NCBI RefSeq assembly: GCF_001443605.1
Contig: NZ_CP013118.1
Coordinates: forward strand, 3,281,501 to 3,345,500
Length of the DNA: 64,000 nucleotides
DNA from: Salinivirga cyanobacteriivorans
GTDB lineage: Bacteria > Bacteroidota > Bacteroidia > Bacteroidales > Salinivirgaceae
Reading direction: 5' to 3'
The notes below the pieces were generated by a model that saw only the letters and a program-made list of their open reading frames with translations, searched no databases and was not told where the DNA came from. Of this stretch, positions 32,553-43,600 are shown one piece after another. The translations under genes and the position numbers were made by a program. Position 1 is the stretch's first letter. Each line of letters begins with the position of its first letter.

Positions 32553-35291
32553 ATGAGAAAATTAGTCTTTTTATTGAGTTTGCTTATTAGTAGTTTTGCT
32601 TTTGCGCAAACTACAAGTTTACCTATAGATTTTGAAGATGGCATTGGAAGTATCACATTCACTGATTTCGATGGTGGTGTAACTTCCATTATTGAAAACC
32701 CCGATTCTTCGGCAGTAGATACAAGTGATTTTGTGGCGGAGCACATCCGCGATGGTGGCCAGGTATGGGCTGGTACCTACATTACTTTGGATGGAGCTCT
32801 TGATTTTTCTACCAACAATACTTTTAAAATTAAGGTATGGTCACCGGCAGTTGATGTTCCTGTGCTCTTTAAATTGGAAAATGCCGATGCAAGTCAGGCA
32901 ACAGAATTAACAGTAAATACAACTGTTGCCAATGAGTGGGAAGAATTAAGTTTTAATTTTGATGGTGCATCGTCTGGTGTTTTTACGAAAATAATTTTGA
33001 TTTTTAATAATGGTGTACTGGGCGACGGTACTGCCAATTCAACCTATTATTTTGATGATATTCAGTTTGTTGAAGGGCAGGCTGCAAATATTCCAACGGT
33101 TGCCGCTCCAACACCAACACAAGATGAGGCCGATGTAATCTCATTATTTAGCGATGCATATACCGATGAGCCTGTGGATTCGTGGAGGACAGACTGGTCG
33201 GTAGCAACGTTAGAAGATGTTACAATAGAAGGCAATGACGCCAAGAAATACTCAAGTCTTGATTTTGTAGGTATAGAGACTACAACAAATCAATTGGATG
33301 TTTCTGGCATGACTCATCTGCACATTGACCTATGGTCGGCAGATATTACTTCATTTGGAATAAAACTGGTCGATTTTGGTGCCGATGGTGCATATGGTGG
33401 TGGTGATGATACAGAACACCAATTAAATTTTAGTAATCCAGCTCAGCAGGAGTGGATTAGTTACGATATTCCACTGAGCAACTTTACAAATCTCACTTCG
33501 CAGTCTAATATTGCTCAATACATTCTTGTTGGTCAGCCAACCGGCGCTACCACAATTTTTATAGACAACTTTTATTTTTATAACCAAACCAGCACCGAAA
33601 CTTATACGGTTACATTTAACGTAACTGATGGAACGAATGCACTGGAAGGCGTTACCGTTGGCATTAACGGCGAAACGCTTACCACAGGTGCAAATGGTGA
33701 AGCCGTCATTGATTTAGCCAATGGCACCTACCCTTATACCGCAAACTTAGACGGATATGAAGAAGCTACAGGGGATGTAATTGTTGACGGCGCAGCCCAA
33801 ACTGTAAATGTAACATTATCAGAAACGGTAATAAATGTACCAACTGTTGGTGCACCCACCCCTCCAGATAGAAATCCCGGAGATGTAATTTCTATTTTTA
33901 GCGATGCATACACAGATGTGACAGGTACCAATTTTAATCCTGCATGGGGGCAAAGTACAGTCGTTACAACAGAAGAAATTGATGGCAACCCCACATTTAA
34001 ATATGCCAGTTTCAACTACCAGGGAATTCAATTCGGCAGCGCACAAAACGTATCGGAACTCGATACACTGCATCTTGATATGTGGACAGACAATGCCACA
34101 ACTGTTAATATTTATTGCATTAGTTCCGGACCTGTAGAAAAAGCTTATAGTTTACCAATTACCCAAGGGGAATGGGTTAGTTATGATATCCCCTTAACCG
34201 AGTTTTCTGATGTCGTGGATTTAACAGATCTTATTCAGTTTAAATTTGATGGTGGTGATGGTTCACAAACTATTTACCTCGATAATTTATATTTTTACAG
34301 AAGTCCTGGTGTTACAACCTATGCAGTTAACTTTAATGTTACAGACGGAAGCAACCCCATAGAAGGTGCGAATATTGCTGTTAACAGCCAAAATCTGGTA
34401 ACTGACGCTGGTGGTGCAGCAACAGTATATCTTGAAGATGGCGATTATTCTTACACAGTAAGTGCCAGTGGTTACGAAGAGGCTTCGGGTGATATTACCG
34501 TTGCCGGTGCGGATCAAACTGTGGATGTTACGTTGACTGCTAATCCTTCACCAACTGTAGCTGCTCCAACTCCTCCGGCAAGAGAGCCCGAGAATGTGAT
34601 CTCAGTTTTCAGTAATGCTTATACAAATATTCAGGGTATCGATTATAATCCATACTGGGGACAATCGACCAATGTAACCATGGAGGAAATTGAAGGTAAT
34701 CAGACACTTGTGTATAATAATTTCAACTACCAGGGAATAGATCTTGGCGGAAATTATGATATGTCAGAAATGGAGTATGTACATATTGATATGTGGACCT
34801 GGGATGCCACAAATGTTCAGTTTTCTCCTATTAGTGTTGGTGGCGAATATCTCGTTGAATTATCACCAATTACTGCCGGAGCGTGGGAGAGTTATGATAT
34901 TCCGCTTACTACATTCACTGATAATGGCGTGACCTTAAGCGATATTTATCAGCTTAAATTCGATGGGCAGGCTGGCGCAGTGCCTACTGTTATTTACCTC
35001 GACAATATTTATTTTTACAAAGAAGCTACTGGCGTCAATCATATTGCAAATACAACGGTACAGGTGTATCCGAATCCTGTAAAAGATCAGCTTAATATTA
35101 TTACAAAAGAATTTGGTTCAAATGCATTTGTGCGCATAACCGATTTAAGCGGTCGCGTAATTTACAATGCACCTGTAAATTCTAACCAGACAACTGTTAA
35201 TATGACCAGCTATGCCAATGGCACATATATTTTGACAGTAAATAATGAAAATGGAAGTGCAGTAAGTAAGCATTTAATTATTAAGCGATAA
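32553..35291 (+). CDS. Type IX-secreted multi-domain carbohydrate-binding-like protein
   Basis: 912 residues from ATG 32553, with signal peptide MRKLVFLLSLLISSFAFAQ. About four jelly-roll-like modules of roughly 150 residues each (recurring VISIFSDAYTD…W…, LHLDMWTDN, WVSYDIPLTEF, IYLDNLYFY) resemble glucan-binding modules of Bacteroidota glycosidases. Between modules lie two carboxypeptidase-regulatory-type beta-sandwiches (YTVTFNVTDGTNALEGVTV … NGTYPYTANLDGYEEATG). The C-terminus VQVYPNPVKDQLNI … NGTYILTVNNENG is a type A sorting domain. No catalytic domain is seen, so it is probably a cell-surface or secreted polysaccharide-binding protein. Followed by a terminator. Confidence 0.82.
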   Translation: MRKLVFLLSLLISSFAFAQTTSLPIDFEDGIGSITFTDFDGGVTSIIENPDSSAVDTSDFVAEHIRDGGQVWAGTYITLDGALDFSTNNTFKIKVWSPAVDVPVLFKLENADASQATELTVNTTVANEWEELSFNFDGASSGVFTKIILIFNNGVLGDGTANSTYYFDDIQFVEGQAANIPTVAAPTPTQDEADVISLFSDAYTDEPVDSWRTDWSVATLEDVTIEGNDAKKYSSLDFVGIETTTNQLDVSGMTHLHIDLWSADITSFGIKLVDFGADGAYGGGDDTEHQLNFSNPAQQEWISYDIPLSNFTNLTSQSNIAQYILVGQPTGATTIFIDNFYFYNQTSTETYTVTFNVTDGTNALEGVTVGINGETLTTGANGEAVIDLANGTYPYTANLDGYEEATGDVIVDGAAQTVNVTLSETVINVPTVGAPTPPDRNPGDVISIFSDAYTDVTGTNFNPAWGQSTVVTTEEIDGNPTFKYASFNYQGIQFGSAQNVSELDTLHLDMWTDNATTVNIYCISSGPVEKAYSLPITQGEWVSYDIPLTEFSDVVDLTDLIQFKFDGGDGSQTIYLDNLYFYRSPGVTTYAVNFNVTDGSNPIEGANIAVNSQNLVTDAGGAATVYLEDGDYSYTVSASGYEEASGDITVAGADQTVDVTLTANPSPTVAAPTPPAREPENVISVFSNAYTNIQGIDYNPYWGQSTNVTMEEIEGNQTLVYNNFNYQGIDLGGNYDMSEMEYVHIDMWTWDATNVQFSPISVGGEYLVELSPITAGAWESYDIPLTTFTDNGVTLSDIYQLKFDGQAGAVPTVIYLDNIYFYKEATGVNHIANTTVQVYPNPVKDQLNIITKEFGSNAFVRITDLSGRVIYNAPVNSNQTTVNMTSYANGTYILTVNNENGSAVSKHLIIKR

Positions 35292-35313
35292 AATAGTAAT
35301 TTGTTGGTTTTCT

Positions 35314-35348
35314 AAAGGCTGCTGGAAGAGATTTCGGCAGCCTTTTTT
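35314..35348 (+). terminator. Intrinsic terminator after the secreted binding protein
   Basis: AAGGCTGC (from 35315) pairs with GCAGCCTT (from 35337) around a 14-nt loop, followed by TTTTTT, 23 bp after the stop codon. Confidence 0.85.
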
Positions 35349-35427
35349 AATTATCGGCATCTCATCACGCTGGCATTGCTAACTTGATGGGTTTAGTATG
35401 TCCTTGTGGCGGGTCCTCTATTTATTA

Positions 35428-36063
35428 TTATTTAATTAAATAATGGGTATGATTTATTTTTTCTAATCGCCGGAATAATTGTTTGCTGGTGACCAGCATA
35501 AAAGGACTTATATCAAATCCTGATTTTTTTAAGGCCAGTGCTACCCAGGTATTACAGGTTCTGAACATAGAGTATTTTCTTTTAGCCAGGAAAAAACCGC
35601 TGGAGTCGCGAAAAAAAGTACTTGGGATTACATTACCCCTCTTATCTTTTTGAAAGGCATTGGAAAGAAACCTACATAAAGCAAAGTATCTTTTCTCTGT
35701 CATATTAATTTTTATTATGGTTGGCTGTCTGTAATATGTTTTAATTTCGCGTGAATATGGCGACATGCTAACCACAGCCCGGGTAGGCCACAAAATAGTG
35801 CTCATACTTACAAAAACACCGGGTTCGGGTATTTGATAGTATTTTTCTTCACCCCAACTCACATCCAGGTATTTATATTGGGTATAAGGTTGAGCTTCTT
35901 TAAAAATATTAAGCGGTATGTCAACTGTTTGCAATACAATACCGGTGTGCCACCCTGCCTGAACAATGTAAACCGGGTATTTTTGGTTATTAGAAGCAAC
36001 CCCCTGGCATGACAGATAAAGTAAAATTAATGTATATATGAAATAATTTGAGGGCATTTGCAT
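35428..36063 (-). CDS. DUF2459-family protein
   Basis: 211 residues with a hydrophobic N-terminus (YFIYTLILLYLSC) that may be a lipoprotein or signal sequence. The segments VYIVQAGWHTGIVLQ, YLDVSWGEEKYYQIPEPG and CNTWVALALKKSG match DUF2459 (TIGR02117-type), a family resembling small cysteine-containing hydrolases by pattern: an invariant His in GWHTGI and Cys-Asn-Thr-Trp near 165. Biochemical role unknown. It lies at the downstream edge of the starch locus on the same strand, 133 bp after GH31, with a terminator-like hairpin between, so membership in the locus is doubtful. Confidence 0.75.
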   Translation of the reverse strand: MQMPSNYFIYTLILLYLSCQGVASNNQKYPVYIVQAGWHTGIVLQTVDIPLNIFKEAQPYTQYKYLDVSWGEEKYYQIPEPGVFVSMSTILWPTRAVVSMSPYSREIKTYYRQPTIIKINMTEKRYFALCRFLSNAFQKDKRGNVIPSTFFRDSSGFFLAKRKYSMFRTCNTWVALALKKSGFDISPFMLVTSKQLFRRLEKINHTHYLIK

Positions 36064-36120
36064 AAGCTAAGGTTCAATACCCTAACACAAATAGAACAAC
36101 GCTGGTTTTAATTTTATAAC

Positions 36121-36173
36121 TAAAAATAACAGCCAAACCCTTTTATCTTTACTTTTATCAGGGAATGGCTGTT
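36121..36173 (-). terminator. Probable terminator of the GH31 gene
   Basis: On the minus strand AACAGCCA (36173-36166) pairs with TGGCTGTT (36135-36128) around a 30-nt partly self-complementary loop, followed by TATTTTTA. The long loop makes this less certain. Confidence 0.5.
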
Positions 36174-36196
36174 TGATTTGTATTAACCAATAACAT

Positions 36197-39100
36197 CTAT
36201 CGCTTCATTTTCATCAATTTTATGTTTTGGATTTGTTCGCCCCGGCGCACATTGAGGATGTAAACACCCGGTTTTAATCCATTAATTTGTAATGGCAGGC
36301 TGCTAAGCTCAATTTTATTTCGTCCCTGATCAAAGAAGCGGCTGGCCTGGCTAACCATGCGGCCATCAGCATGTAGCAAGATGAGCTGATATTGCCCGGC
36401 TTCCTGCACATTGGCTTCAATAATTGTTTGTGTTGTAACAGGATTGGGGTTGGCAATGAGTTCAATGGTTTGTAGCCACTGACTTTGCGTAATAGCTGAA
36501 GGTTCACGATCCATTTCCAGCAGTGTAGCCGTGTCTTTCCAGTTGAAATGTACAAAAAGGAAGGTGCCATCCCAGTATGCTGCCGGCAAATTGTTCTGGT
36601 AGTCGTTTTCATTTCCATAAAATGGCACGTTGTATCCATTGAGGGTCAACTCGCCGGGGGCATTTTCAAGGCTGTACATCATGAGTTCCATGTGGCGTTC
36701 CGGCGTTGCAATGTTGTTTTCAGTTACTTCCAGGTTCACAGAAGCATAGTTACCGTCTGCCATACTTGTGAGTTGCATCAGGTCATACTGATTTGTGGTG
36801 ATGTTCCCAGCTGTGGCACCATCATCATGAAACCACTGACGTGTAGTTGTTTGTCCATCAGCAGGCAATGCGTGGCGTATACGAATTGAATCGCTGTCGT
36901 AAGCTTTGGAATGCATTAGTTTTTCCTGTGTTTGCACAACAAATCCGCCTTCGCGCAATAAAAGGGGAATTTCATCGAGTGGGGCATCTATTGTAATGGT
37001 CGTGTTGGCACTGTACTTTTCACCGGTACTATAATCGAACCAGTCATCTTCCGGTAGTGTGACCATTCGTGAGGTTTGTCCCTCCATGAGTACCGGGGCT
37101 ACAAGTAAATCTTTACCCCAAAGGTACTGGTCGCCCAGCTCGCTGATTAAGCCGGTGGATGAGCTGTAGTAGTTTGAGGGCCGGGCTAAAGGTGTGCCCT
37201 GCGTACTGTATTCCCATGCCAGGGTGTAGTTGTAAGGTAAAAATTCGTAGCGCATTTCAATGGCTTTGCGCACGCGGTTTTGTGTTTGAGCGTCGTAAAA
37301 TATGGGTTCTGTGGGGACACCAGTTCCGTGTGCGCGCATTACTGGTGAGAATGTGCCAAGTTGCAACCAGCGTGTATATAATTCACCATTTTGTCCGCCG
37401 CCTGTAAAACCACCCAGGTCTGAGTGCATGTAACCAATGCCGCTCATGCTCATGTGTAGCATAATGGGTATTTGGGATTGTAGTCCCTGGAAGCTTCTTT
37501 GTATATCGCCCGACCATGGGTAGGTGCTAAAGCGCTGCATGCCGGTATAACCTGAACGGGTGAGGTTAAATAGTCTTTTTTCAGGATAATTTTCAGCAGT
37601 TTTATCGTGGAGCAATTTTGCCCACAGGTTATTAAAAATGTTGTGGACGTCATTGGCCATGCCCATTTCGTGAATCATTTCGGCAGGATGGGTTTCCGGT
37701 TCGCCAAGATCGGTCCAAAGTCCGGATGTACCCATTTCAAAGAGGTTTTGATAATGGGGCCAAAGCCAGTTTCGGGCTGTATCGGAACTCATGTCGAATA
37801 ATGCTGCATCTCCGGCCCAGAATCCGTAAAGTACAAATGGGTCGCCGCTGTCATTTTTGGCAAAATGTTCTGCTGCGGCCGCACCATCATAAAGGTCGCT
37901 CGTGAGGGTGAAATAGGGCTCTGTAATGAGAATGGTTTCAATGCCCTGATTTTGAAAGTCTGACATCATACCTTCAGGGTCGGGGAAGTTTGTCATATCC
38001 CAATTGAAGTCACCCATATGCGATGTGCCGCCAAACCAATAAAGGTCGAGTACAAGGGCATCCATTGGGAAGTTCCCGGCCTGCATGTCAGCCACAATTT
38101 GTTCAGCTTCGGTCTGGCTTTGATAACCATAGCGCGACTGAATATAACCCAATCCCCAAAGGGGCGGCATGGGTGCATGCCCGGTAAGATCGGCCAGGTT
38201 ATGTGAAATATCTTCCAAACTTTCACTGTCAGTGATTAAAAATCGTAATGTGCCTCCTGCAGTCTGATATCCCATGTCGCCCGGAGTATTGGCCCCGATA
38301 TCGATCTGTCCGGGATGGTGATTGTCAAATATCCAGGCAAATTGATCAGTAGAAGTTAAAATAGGTATGGAGGTGTTCAGGTTTGGTGCGTTGTTGGAAT
38401 ATCCATAATGTGCCTGATTGTATAGATCAATGGTGTAGCCATTCAGATTAAAAGGTAATGCTCGTGAGCCTCCACCATATATCCTGGAATCTTCATTGAA
38501 TGCCAGGGTCATGAGTCCGCCATGGTCATCAGCACTTGGGAAAAAGCTTTTGAGGGCTGTAATCGTATCTCCTTTGATGTAGAAAACCTTGAGCGGATCT
38601 TTTTCAATCAATATTTCCCATTCATTCCAGCTAGCTGTAATGGTTTCTGCTGTGGTGTCGGTGCTGAAAGATGCGTTGACAGGTGATGCTGTCAGGGCAA
38701 AGCTTTCTGATGGAGATTGCCCCGAAGGTAGAATAGATGTTTCAAGTCCACTGTCATAAGCTGTCAATACAATTTTACCTTTTGCTGTATTGATTTCCAT
38801 ACCATTGGCTGTGGTGTTGAAAGACTGGTAACTCCAATCATTTGCTACTTGCAGCGGAATAAATATGTCTGATCCGTCGGAGCTGCGACCTGTAACAGAA
38901 CCATCGGAATTGCGAAATACAAAAGCCAGGCTCAGAACAGTTTCAGTTGAATCGATACCATAAAAATTCCTAATATTAAAGGATATGGCGTACAGGTTTT
39001 CATCTATGCTATCCATCAAAACGGTATCATTTGGTATTCCCCAATCTGATACCACGTGTTTCCAATCGCTGGGGTTGGTACTTTCAAGGGTTATTACGCC

Positions 39101-39280
39101 GGTATGGGCATATACATTTCCTTCGTAGTCCATTAAACCCTGATCGCCTTGTGTGGCATCAAAATATATTGTTACGGTCGAATCTACTGTAGCATCGGTC
39201 GGTTCCATCCAGGCAACCTGAGTGTTCCCCAATGCTGGAATCAATAGCATAACAGATAATGTGTATAGTAGTTTTTTCAT
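36197..39280 (-). CDS. Type IX-secreted GH31 alpha-glucosidase
   Basis: 1027 residues. Signal peptide to about residue 20; an N-terminal beta-domain (25-145) shared with the GH13 enzyme at 40629; a GH31 N-terminal sandwich (about 150-360); and the catalytic barrel from MPPLWGLGYIQSRYGYQS. Nucleophile Asp524 in LWTDLGEPE and acid/base Asp592 in WSGDIQRSF. Then HSDLGGFTGG and a proximal beta domain. The C-terminus LIANPNPVTTQTII … GLKPGVYILNVRRG is a sorting domain. It removes glucose from non-reducing ends of alpha-glucans outside the cell; linkage preference is unknown. Downstream end of the starch locus. Confidence 0.92.
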   Translation of the reverse strand: MKKLLYTLSVMLLIPALGNTQVAWMEPTDATVDSTVTIYFDATQGDQGLMDYEGNVYAHTGVITLESTNPSDWKHVVSDWGIPNDTVLMDSIDENLYAISFNIRNFYGIDSTETVLSLAFVFRNSDGSVTGRSSDGSDIFIPLQVANDWSYQSFNTTANGMEINTAKGKIVLTAYDSGLETSILPSGQSPSESFALTASPVNASFSTDTTAETITASWNEWEILIEKDPLKVFYIKGDTITALKSFFPSADDHGGLMTLAFNEDSRIYGGGSRALPFNLNGYTIDLYNQAHYGYSNNAPNLNTSIPILTSTDQFAWIFDNHHPGQIDIGANTPGDMGYQTAGGTLRFLITDSESLEDISHNLADLTGHAPMPPLWGLGYIQSRYGYQSQTEAEQIVADMQAGNFPMDALVLDLYWFGGTSHMGDFNWDMTNFPDPEGMMSDFQNQGIETILITEPYFTLTSDLYDGAAAAEHFAKNDSGDPFVLYGFWAGDAALFDMSSDTARNWLWPHYQNLFEMGTSGLWTDLGEPETHPAEMIHEMGMANDVHNIFNNLWAKLLHDKTAENYPEKRLFNLTRSGYTGMQRFSTYPWSGDIQRSFQGLQSQIPIMLHMSMSGIGYMHSDLGGFTGGGQNGELYTRWLQLGTFSPVMRAHGTGVPTEPIFYDAQTQNRVRKAIEMRYEFLPYNYTLAWEYSTQGTPLARPSNYYSSSTGLISELGDQYLWGKDLLVAPVLMEGQTSRMVTLPEDDWFDYSTGEKYSANTTITIDAPLDEIPLLLREGGFVVQTQEKLMHSKAYDSDSIRIRHALPADGQTTTRQWFHDDGATAGNITTNQYDLMQLTSMADGNYASVNLEVTENNIATPERHMELMMYSLENAPGELTLNGYNVPFYGNENDYQNNLPAAYWDGTFLFVHFNWKDTATLLEMDREPSAITQSQWLQTIELIANPNPVTTQTIIEANVQEAGQYQLILLHADGRMVSQASRFFDQGRNKIELSSLPLQINGLKPGVYILNVRRGEQIQNIKLMKMKR

Positions 39281-39431
39281 GTTTTAAAAATAACCAATTT
39301 GGAGCCAAAAGACAATATATTGCTCGCAGGATGCAGGATTTTTTAACGCAAACCTTTGCGGAAGATGCCATTTTAGATGAGGAACTTTGGGTACGCTGAA
39401 TTTTTGGAACTTACAAAGCGAATCAAAAACA

Positions 39432-39460
39432 TGAGGGCCTCACTCAAAGTAAGGCCCTCA
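39432..39460 (-). terminator. Terminator after the DUF4476 gene
   Basis: TGAGGGCCT (39460-39452 on the minus strand) pairs perfectly with AGGCCCTCA (39440-39432) around an 11-nt loop, followed by a T-rich stretch (GTTTTTG). It lies about 20 bp behind the DUF4476 stop codon. Confidence 0.8.
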
Positions 39461-39480
39461 CACAATTCTATTTTATTTTT

Positions 39481-40497
39481 TTACTGTGCGTCGATAAATT
39501 CATTCAGCTCATCAATGGAGCTTTCGTATTCAAAGGCGTCATTTACAATATAGTATTCGTTTTTATTCTGGCATTTGGGGTATGCAAACTGAGCATATTC
39601 AACACGCGTACTTTCATACTCCAACAATTCCATAACCTCTTTGATTTGAGTTGCTGTTAAGCAGTGACTCTTGGTTATTTGTTTGGCCATTGTCATTTTT
39701 GAATCTTCGAAGGTTTTTCCGGCAATAGATTTTTTGGCTTTTTCAAATGCAGTAGCAGACATCATGCAACCACGTGTTGCTTCTCTTTTTTGCGTGGGTT
39801 GTTCGGTATAGCTTGTTGATGAACTGCTTGAAGAACTTGTGGTTGTAGTTGTTGTAGTGCTTGAAAAAGTCATTTGAGCATTGTTTGATTTTTTTTGTGG
39901 ATTCCCTTCGGTGGTTGTGGTAACTTTTACTGTTCCTGATTCAGTTGTTTCACCACCAGAAACATTCACTGTAGCACCCTGCTCATTCATCTGCGTATTA
40001 ATTGAGATGTTCACATTTTCGTTTGTTTTTTCAGGTGATGTTGTTGTAGTTGTTTGAACCGTATGGGTTTCGGTTGTACGGTTTTTCTGCGGTGCTGCAG
40101 TTGAAGTGCTCACAGTTGTTTTCTGTGGTTTGGTCTCTTTTTTAGCTGCAGATCTTTCGAACTCCATTTCTGAAAAAAATCTGAGTTTGTAAGCACCTTT
40201 GCGGTTTTTCTTGATTGTATAGGTTACCTTTTTACCAGGTTTGGTCATCAGGTTTTTTTCAATTTCGGGAATACCTTTTTTCTGAAATACAATTTTTCCT
40301 TTGTACCACTCACTTTTTAAATCGTAAAGTGTTACACGTGTTTGGGCTTCTTTGTTCTGCTTTTCTCCATTAAGATAAATGAAGAAAGCGTCGCCATCGT
40401 TATTGAAAACTTCAATTGCACGTTGCGCAGATACATTAAAAGCAAAGCTAACAAACAGTATAGCTGAAATTAGGGTTAAAAGTCTCATAGTAGTCAT
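39481..40497 (-). CDS. DUF4476-domain exported protein
   Basis: 338 residues; ATG at 40488 (MRLLTLISAILFVSFAFNVSAQ) is an equally good start giving a clean signal peptide. An N-terminal beta-domain (about 25-115, FNNDGDAFFIYLNGEKQN) is followed by a Thr/Ser-rich low-complexity linker (about 120-240) and a C-terminal DUF4476 domain (CMMSATAFEKAKKSIAGKTFEDSKM … YDLLEYES-like). The family is common in Bacteroidota and uncharacterised; it has a calcium-binding-like helical pattern only by impression. Between two starch enzymes but with its own terminator; a link to starch use is unproven. Confidence 0.82.
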   Translation of the reverse strand: MTTMRLLTLISAILFVSFAFNVSAQRAIEVFNNDGDAFFIYLNGEKQNKEAQTRVTLYDLKSEWYKGKIVFQKKGIPEIEKNLMTKPGKKVTYTIKKNRKGAYKLRFFSEMEFERSAAKKETKPQKTTVSTSTAAPQKNRTTETHTVQTTTTTSPEKTNENVNISINTQMNEQGATVNVSGGETTESGTVKVTTTTEGNPQKKSNNAQMTFSSTTTTTTTSSSSSSSTSYTEQPTQKREATRGCMMSATAFEKAKKSIAGKTFEDSKMTMAKQITKSHCLTATQIKEVMELLEYESTRVEYAQFAYPKCQNKNEYYIVNDAFEYESSIDELNEFIDAQ

Positions 40498-40570
40498 TTT
40501 TTGATTATTAGTGGGAGGATTTTTTTTTGTAAGTGTTTCAAAAATAGTAGATATAAATTAATTATACAAC

Positions 40571-40604
40571 AAAAAAAAGCACCTCCTGGCAATGAAGGCG
40601 CTTT
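40571..40604 (-). terminator. Terminator after the secreted GH13 gene
   Basis: On the minus strand AAAGCGCCT (40604-40596) pairs with AGGTGCTTT (40584-40576, one G-U), 11-nt loop, then a run of T. 25 bp behind the stop codon. Confidence 0.8.
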
Positions 40605-40628
40605 AACATTGATTAATGTATAAATAAA

Positions 40629-43600
40629 CTATGGTGTTTTAACTATTTTTTCCACAACGGTATGCTCGGTTCCCTGCAATTTTATGAAGTAGAAACCTTG
40701 CTGATATTGTGTAAAATCTATATTTATCGATTTTTGTCCTTCAATTTTGAAGCTATTCAAAATTTGTCCGGCCCCATTTACTATTTGAATGTTTTGATAT
40801 TGTTCAACGTTCTTGATTGATAGTAACTGGTCGCCTGAAACCGGGTTTGGATAAATTATGGGTAAACTTTTTTCATTTTCCTGAACCGATAGACTGGTGT
40901 TTACGGGTCCAAACATACCAGATTCAGCGGGTAGGCCAGTTTGATATTCTGTGCCCTGGGCAACGGGTTTAACCACTACAGACAGGTATTTGTCGCCGGC
41001 ACTTCTGGTTAATACCAAATCTTGCTCTGTAGCACCTGAAATAGGTCTTTTGCCACTTCCTGAAGCATCATCGCTCACGTACCACTGAAATTCTGTGGAT
41101 CCTTCTGCATCTCCATTCAGGTCAAAATAGTCATAGTTAGCAGTTAAGGTACTTCCCTGTTCTGTATCGCCAGTGATGTACACATTTCGTGCTTCAGGGA
41201 AATTTGGCCATTCGGGTGTTGTGGTCATGTTTGTGGTCAAAAGCCTGTACTGACCCGGTTCGAGTGTAAAAGTTGTGTCTCCGCTAATTTCAGTTCCTCC
41301 TTCAAAGAAGCTGTACCAGTTGGCAAATCCACTGAGGTTGGGTGTGTAGGTTTGTGTTTCCACATCGAAATTACCGAAAATGATTGTCTTTTCACCATTA
41401 TGCTCAAGGGTAATTATTTTTACATCGCCACCTACATCCATGTTAAAGTTTGTGGTCTGGTAAAGGTCAGATGAGTTGCGCAATTCAATAACCTGGCTGT
41501 AGAAGTTATAAAGGTGCCTGCGGCCATCTTCTTCCAGATAATCCCATCGAATGGGTTTTTCGCAAACGCGGCAATCGTAATCTATGCTGTAATCGTAACC
41601 CATTTCACCAAATTGCCAGATCATTTTAGGACCTGGTACAGTGAGGAAAAACAGGGTTGAAAGTTCTGCACGGCGCAATGCTATCTCTTCTTGAGTGATG
41701 TCGTAAACGGCGGTATTATTACCATAAGTTATATTTTTAAACATCATTCGCTCTTCGTCGTGGCTTTCCATGTAACCTACCAAATGAGGTGCGTTCCATG
41801 AACGGTTTTTGTACGAGATACCTGAAAAATCGGAGTTGGTTATGTATCCCATTGATGCCTCCAGGTACGAATAGTTCATGTTGCCCCAAAGCAGCATTCC
41901 GTATTCAGCAAGTATTTTTTCTTCAGAGTTTTCTGTGAGGTGTTCGAGTATTACATAAGCTCCAGGAGCTGCATTCCAGATGGTATCGGCTATGTCTTTT
42001 AAAATGTCAATTCTGCTCTGATCATAGCTCCAGCCTTCACCCGGAGTGTTCGTAAATCCTTTTGTAAAATCGAATCTAAAACCATCGAACTTGTATTCGT
42101 CAAGCCAATAGGTGGTTACTCTGTTTACAAATTCTTTTGTTTCAGGGCTCTCATGATCAAAATCGAATCCCCAATAGTAAGTTGGGTTGGGCGATGTTTC
42201 ATTGTACCATGGGTTTTCCGGCGTAGGTTGGCCGTAGTCGCCTGCTGATGGATCGAAATAAAGCTGTACCAAAGGTGATTGTCCGTAGGAGTGGTTGAGC
42301 ACCATGTCTAAAATAACAGCTATGCCGTTTTGGTGACAGACATCGATAAACTCTTTCAGGTCGTCTTTGGTACCATAATATTTGTCGGGTGCAAAATAAA
42401 ACGATGGATTGTAGCCCCAGCTGCTGTTACCTTCAAATTCGCTAACCGGCATCAGCTCTATGGCATTTACTCCAAGGTTTTTAAGGTAATTGATCGTATC
42501 TATTAAAGTTTGATAGTCGTGTGCAGCTACAAAATCGCGTACCAATAATTCATAAATAACCAAATCCTCATTGGCCGGACGTGTAAAATTCTCAACCTGC
42601 CAGTTGTAGGGAGTTTGTGCTGTTTGAAATGTCGATACAATGCCTTCTGCATCTCCGGTTGGGTAGGGCATAAGGTTCGGGTAGGTCGATTCTGTGATGT
42701 ATGAATCGTTCCATGGATCAAGAATTTTGTCGGTATAAGGATCGGCAATTGTAATTTCACCATCAACGATATACTGAAATGCATACTCTTCGCCTGCTGT
42801 CAGGTTATCAAGCGTAATCCAGTAACGGTTTTCATCGGGTGTTCTGTACATTTGATTTTCCGGAAGCAGCTGCCAATCGGAAAAAGAACCATTAACAAAA
42901 ACAAAATCTTTGAAAGGTGCATATAGTACAAGGGTTACCGTATTGTCGTCGATGTAGTTGATGCCATCTTTAAGATTTGCAGATGGTAATGCTGCAGTTG
43001 TAGTGCTTTCGCGCACTACTATTTCAAGCGTGTCGGCATACGTTGAATCTGGGGCAGTTACATTTAGAACAAGTTCATTTATTCCCGAAAGCGTAGCTTC
43101 AAAAGAATAAGTAAGGTTGGTACTGTTTGCTGTTTCAACTACAGCACCATTTACTGATAATTCCATTGATTCAGCTGCCAGGGAGACAGCATCCACATCG
43201 ATAATATCACCAGGTGAATAAATTTGAGATGTACTGGGCGCATTCCATGTTATTTCATAAGGGTTGCTGTACACATTGGCATAAATATCTCCTCCATCTG
43301 CTGCACGTCCAACGATCGAACCGTCTTCGTTCCTGAATACGAATGCCAGTTGAAGAATTGTCTCATCCTGTGGAACTCCGTAGTAATCAACAATTGATGG
43401 GCTAATGGTTAGTTCCCATTCGTCGCCTGAAATGTTGGAAAGTTGCGTTCCCGGTGTGTTTTCGCCCCATTCTGTAACCACATACTTCCAATCTGAGGCA
43501 GAAGTACTCTCTGAGGTAATTACACCGGTGTGGGCATAAATATCTCCGCTGTACCCTGCCAGAGCTGCATTACCCTGGTCGGCATTAAATGTAATTGTTA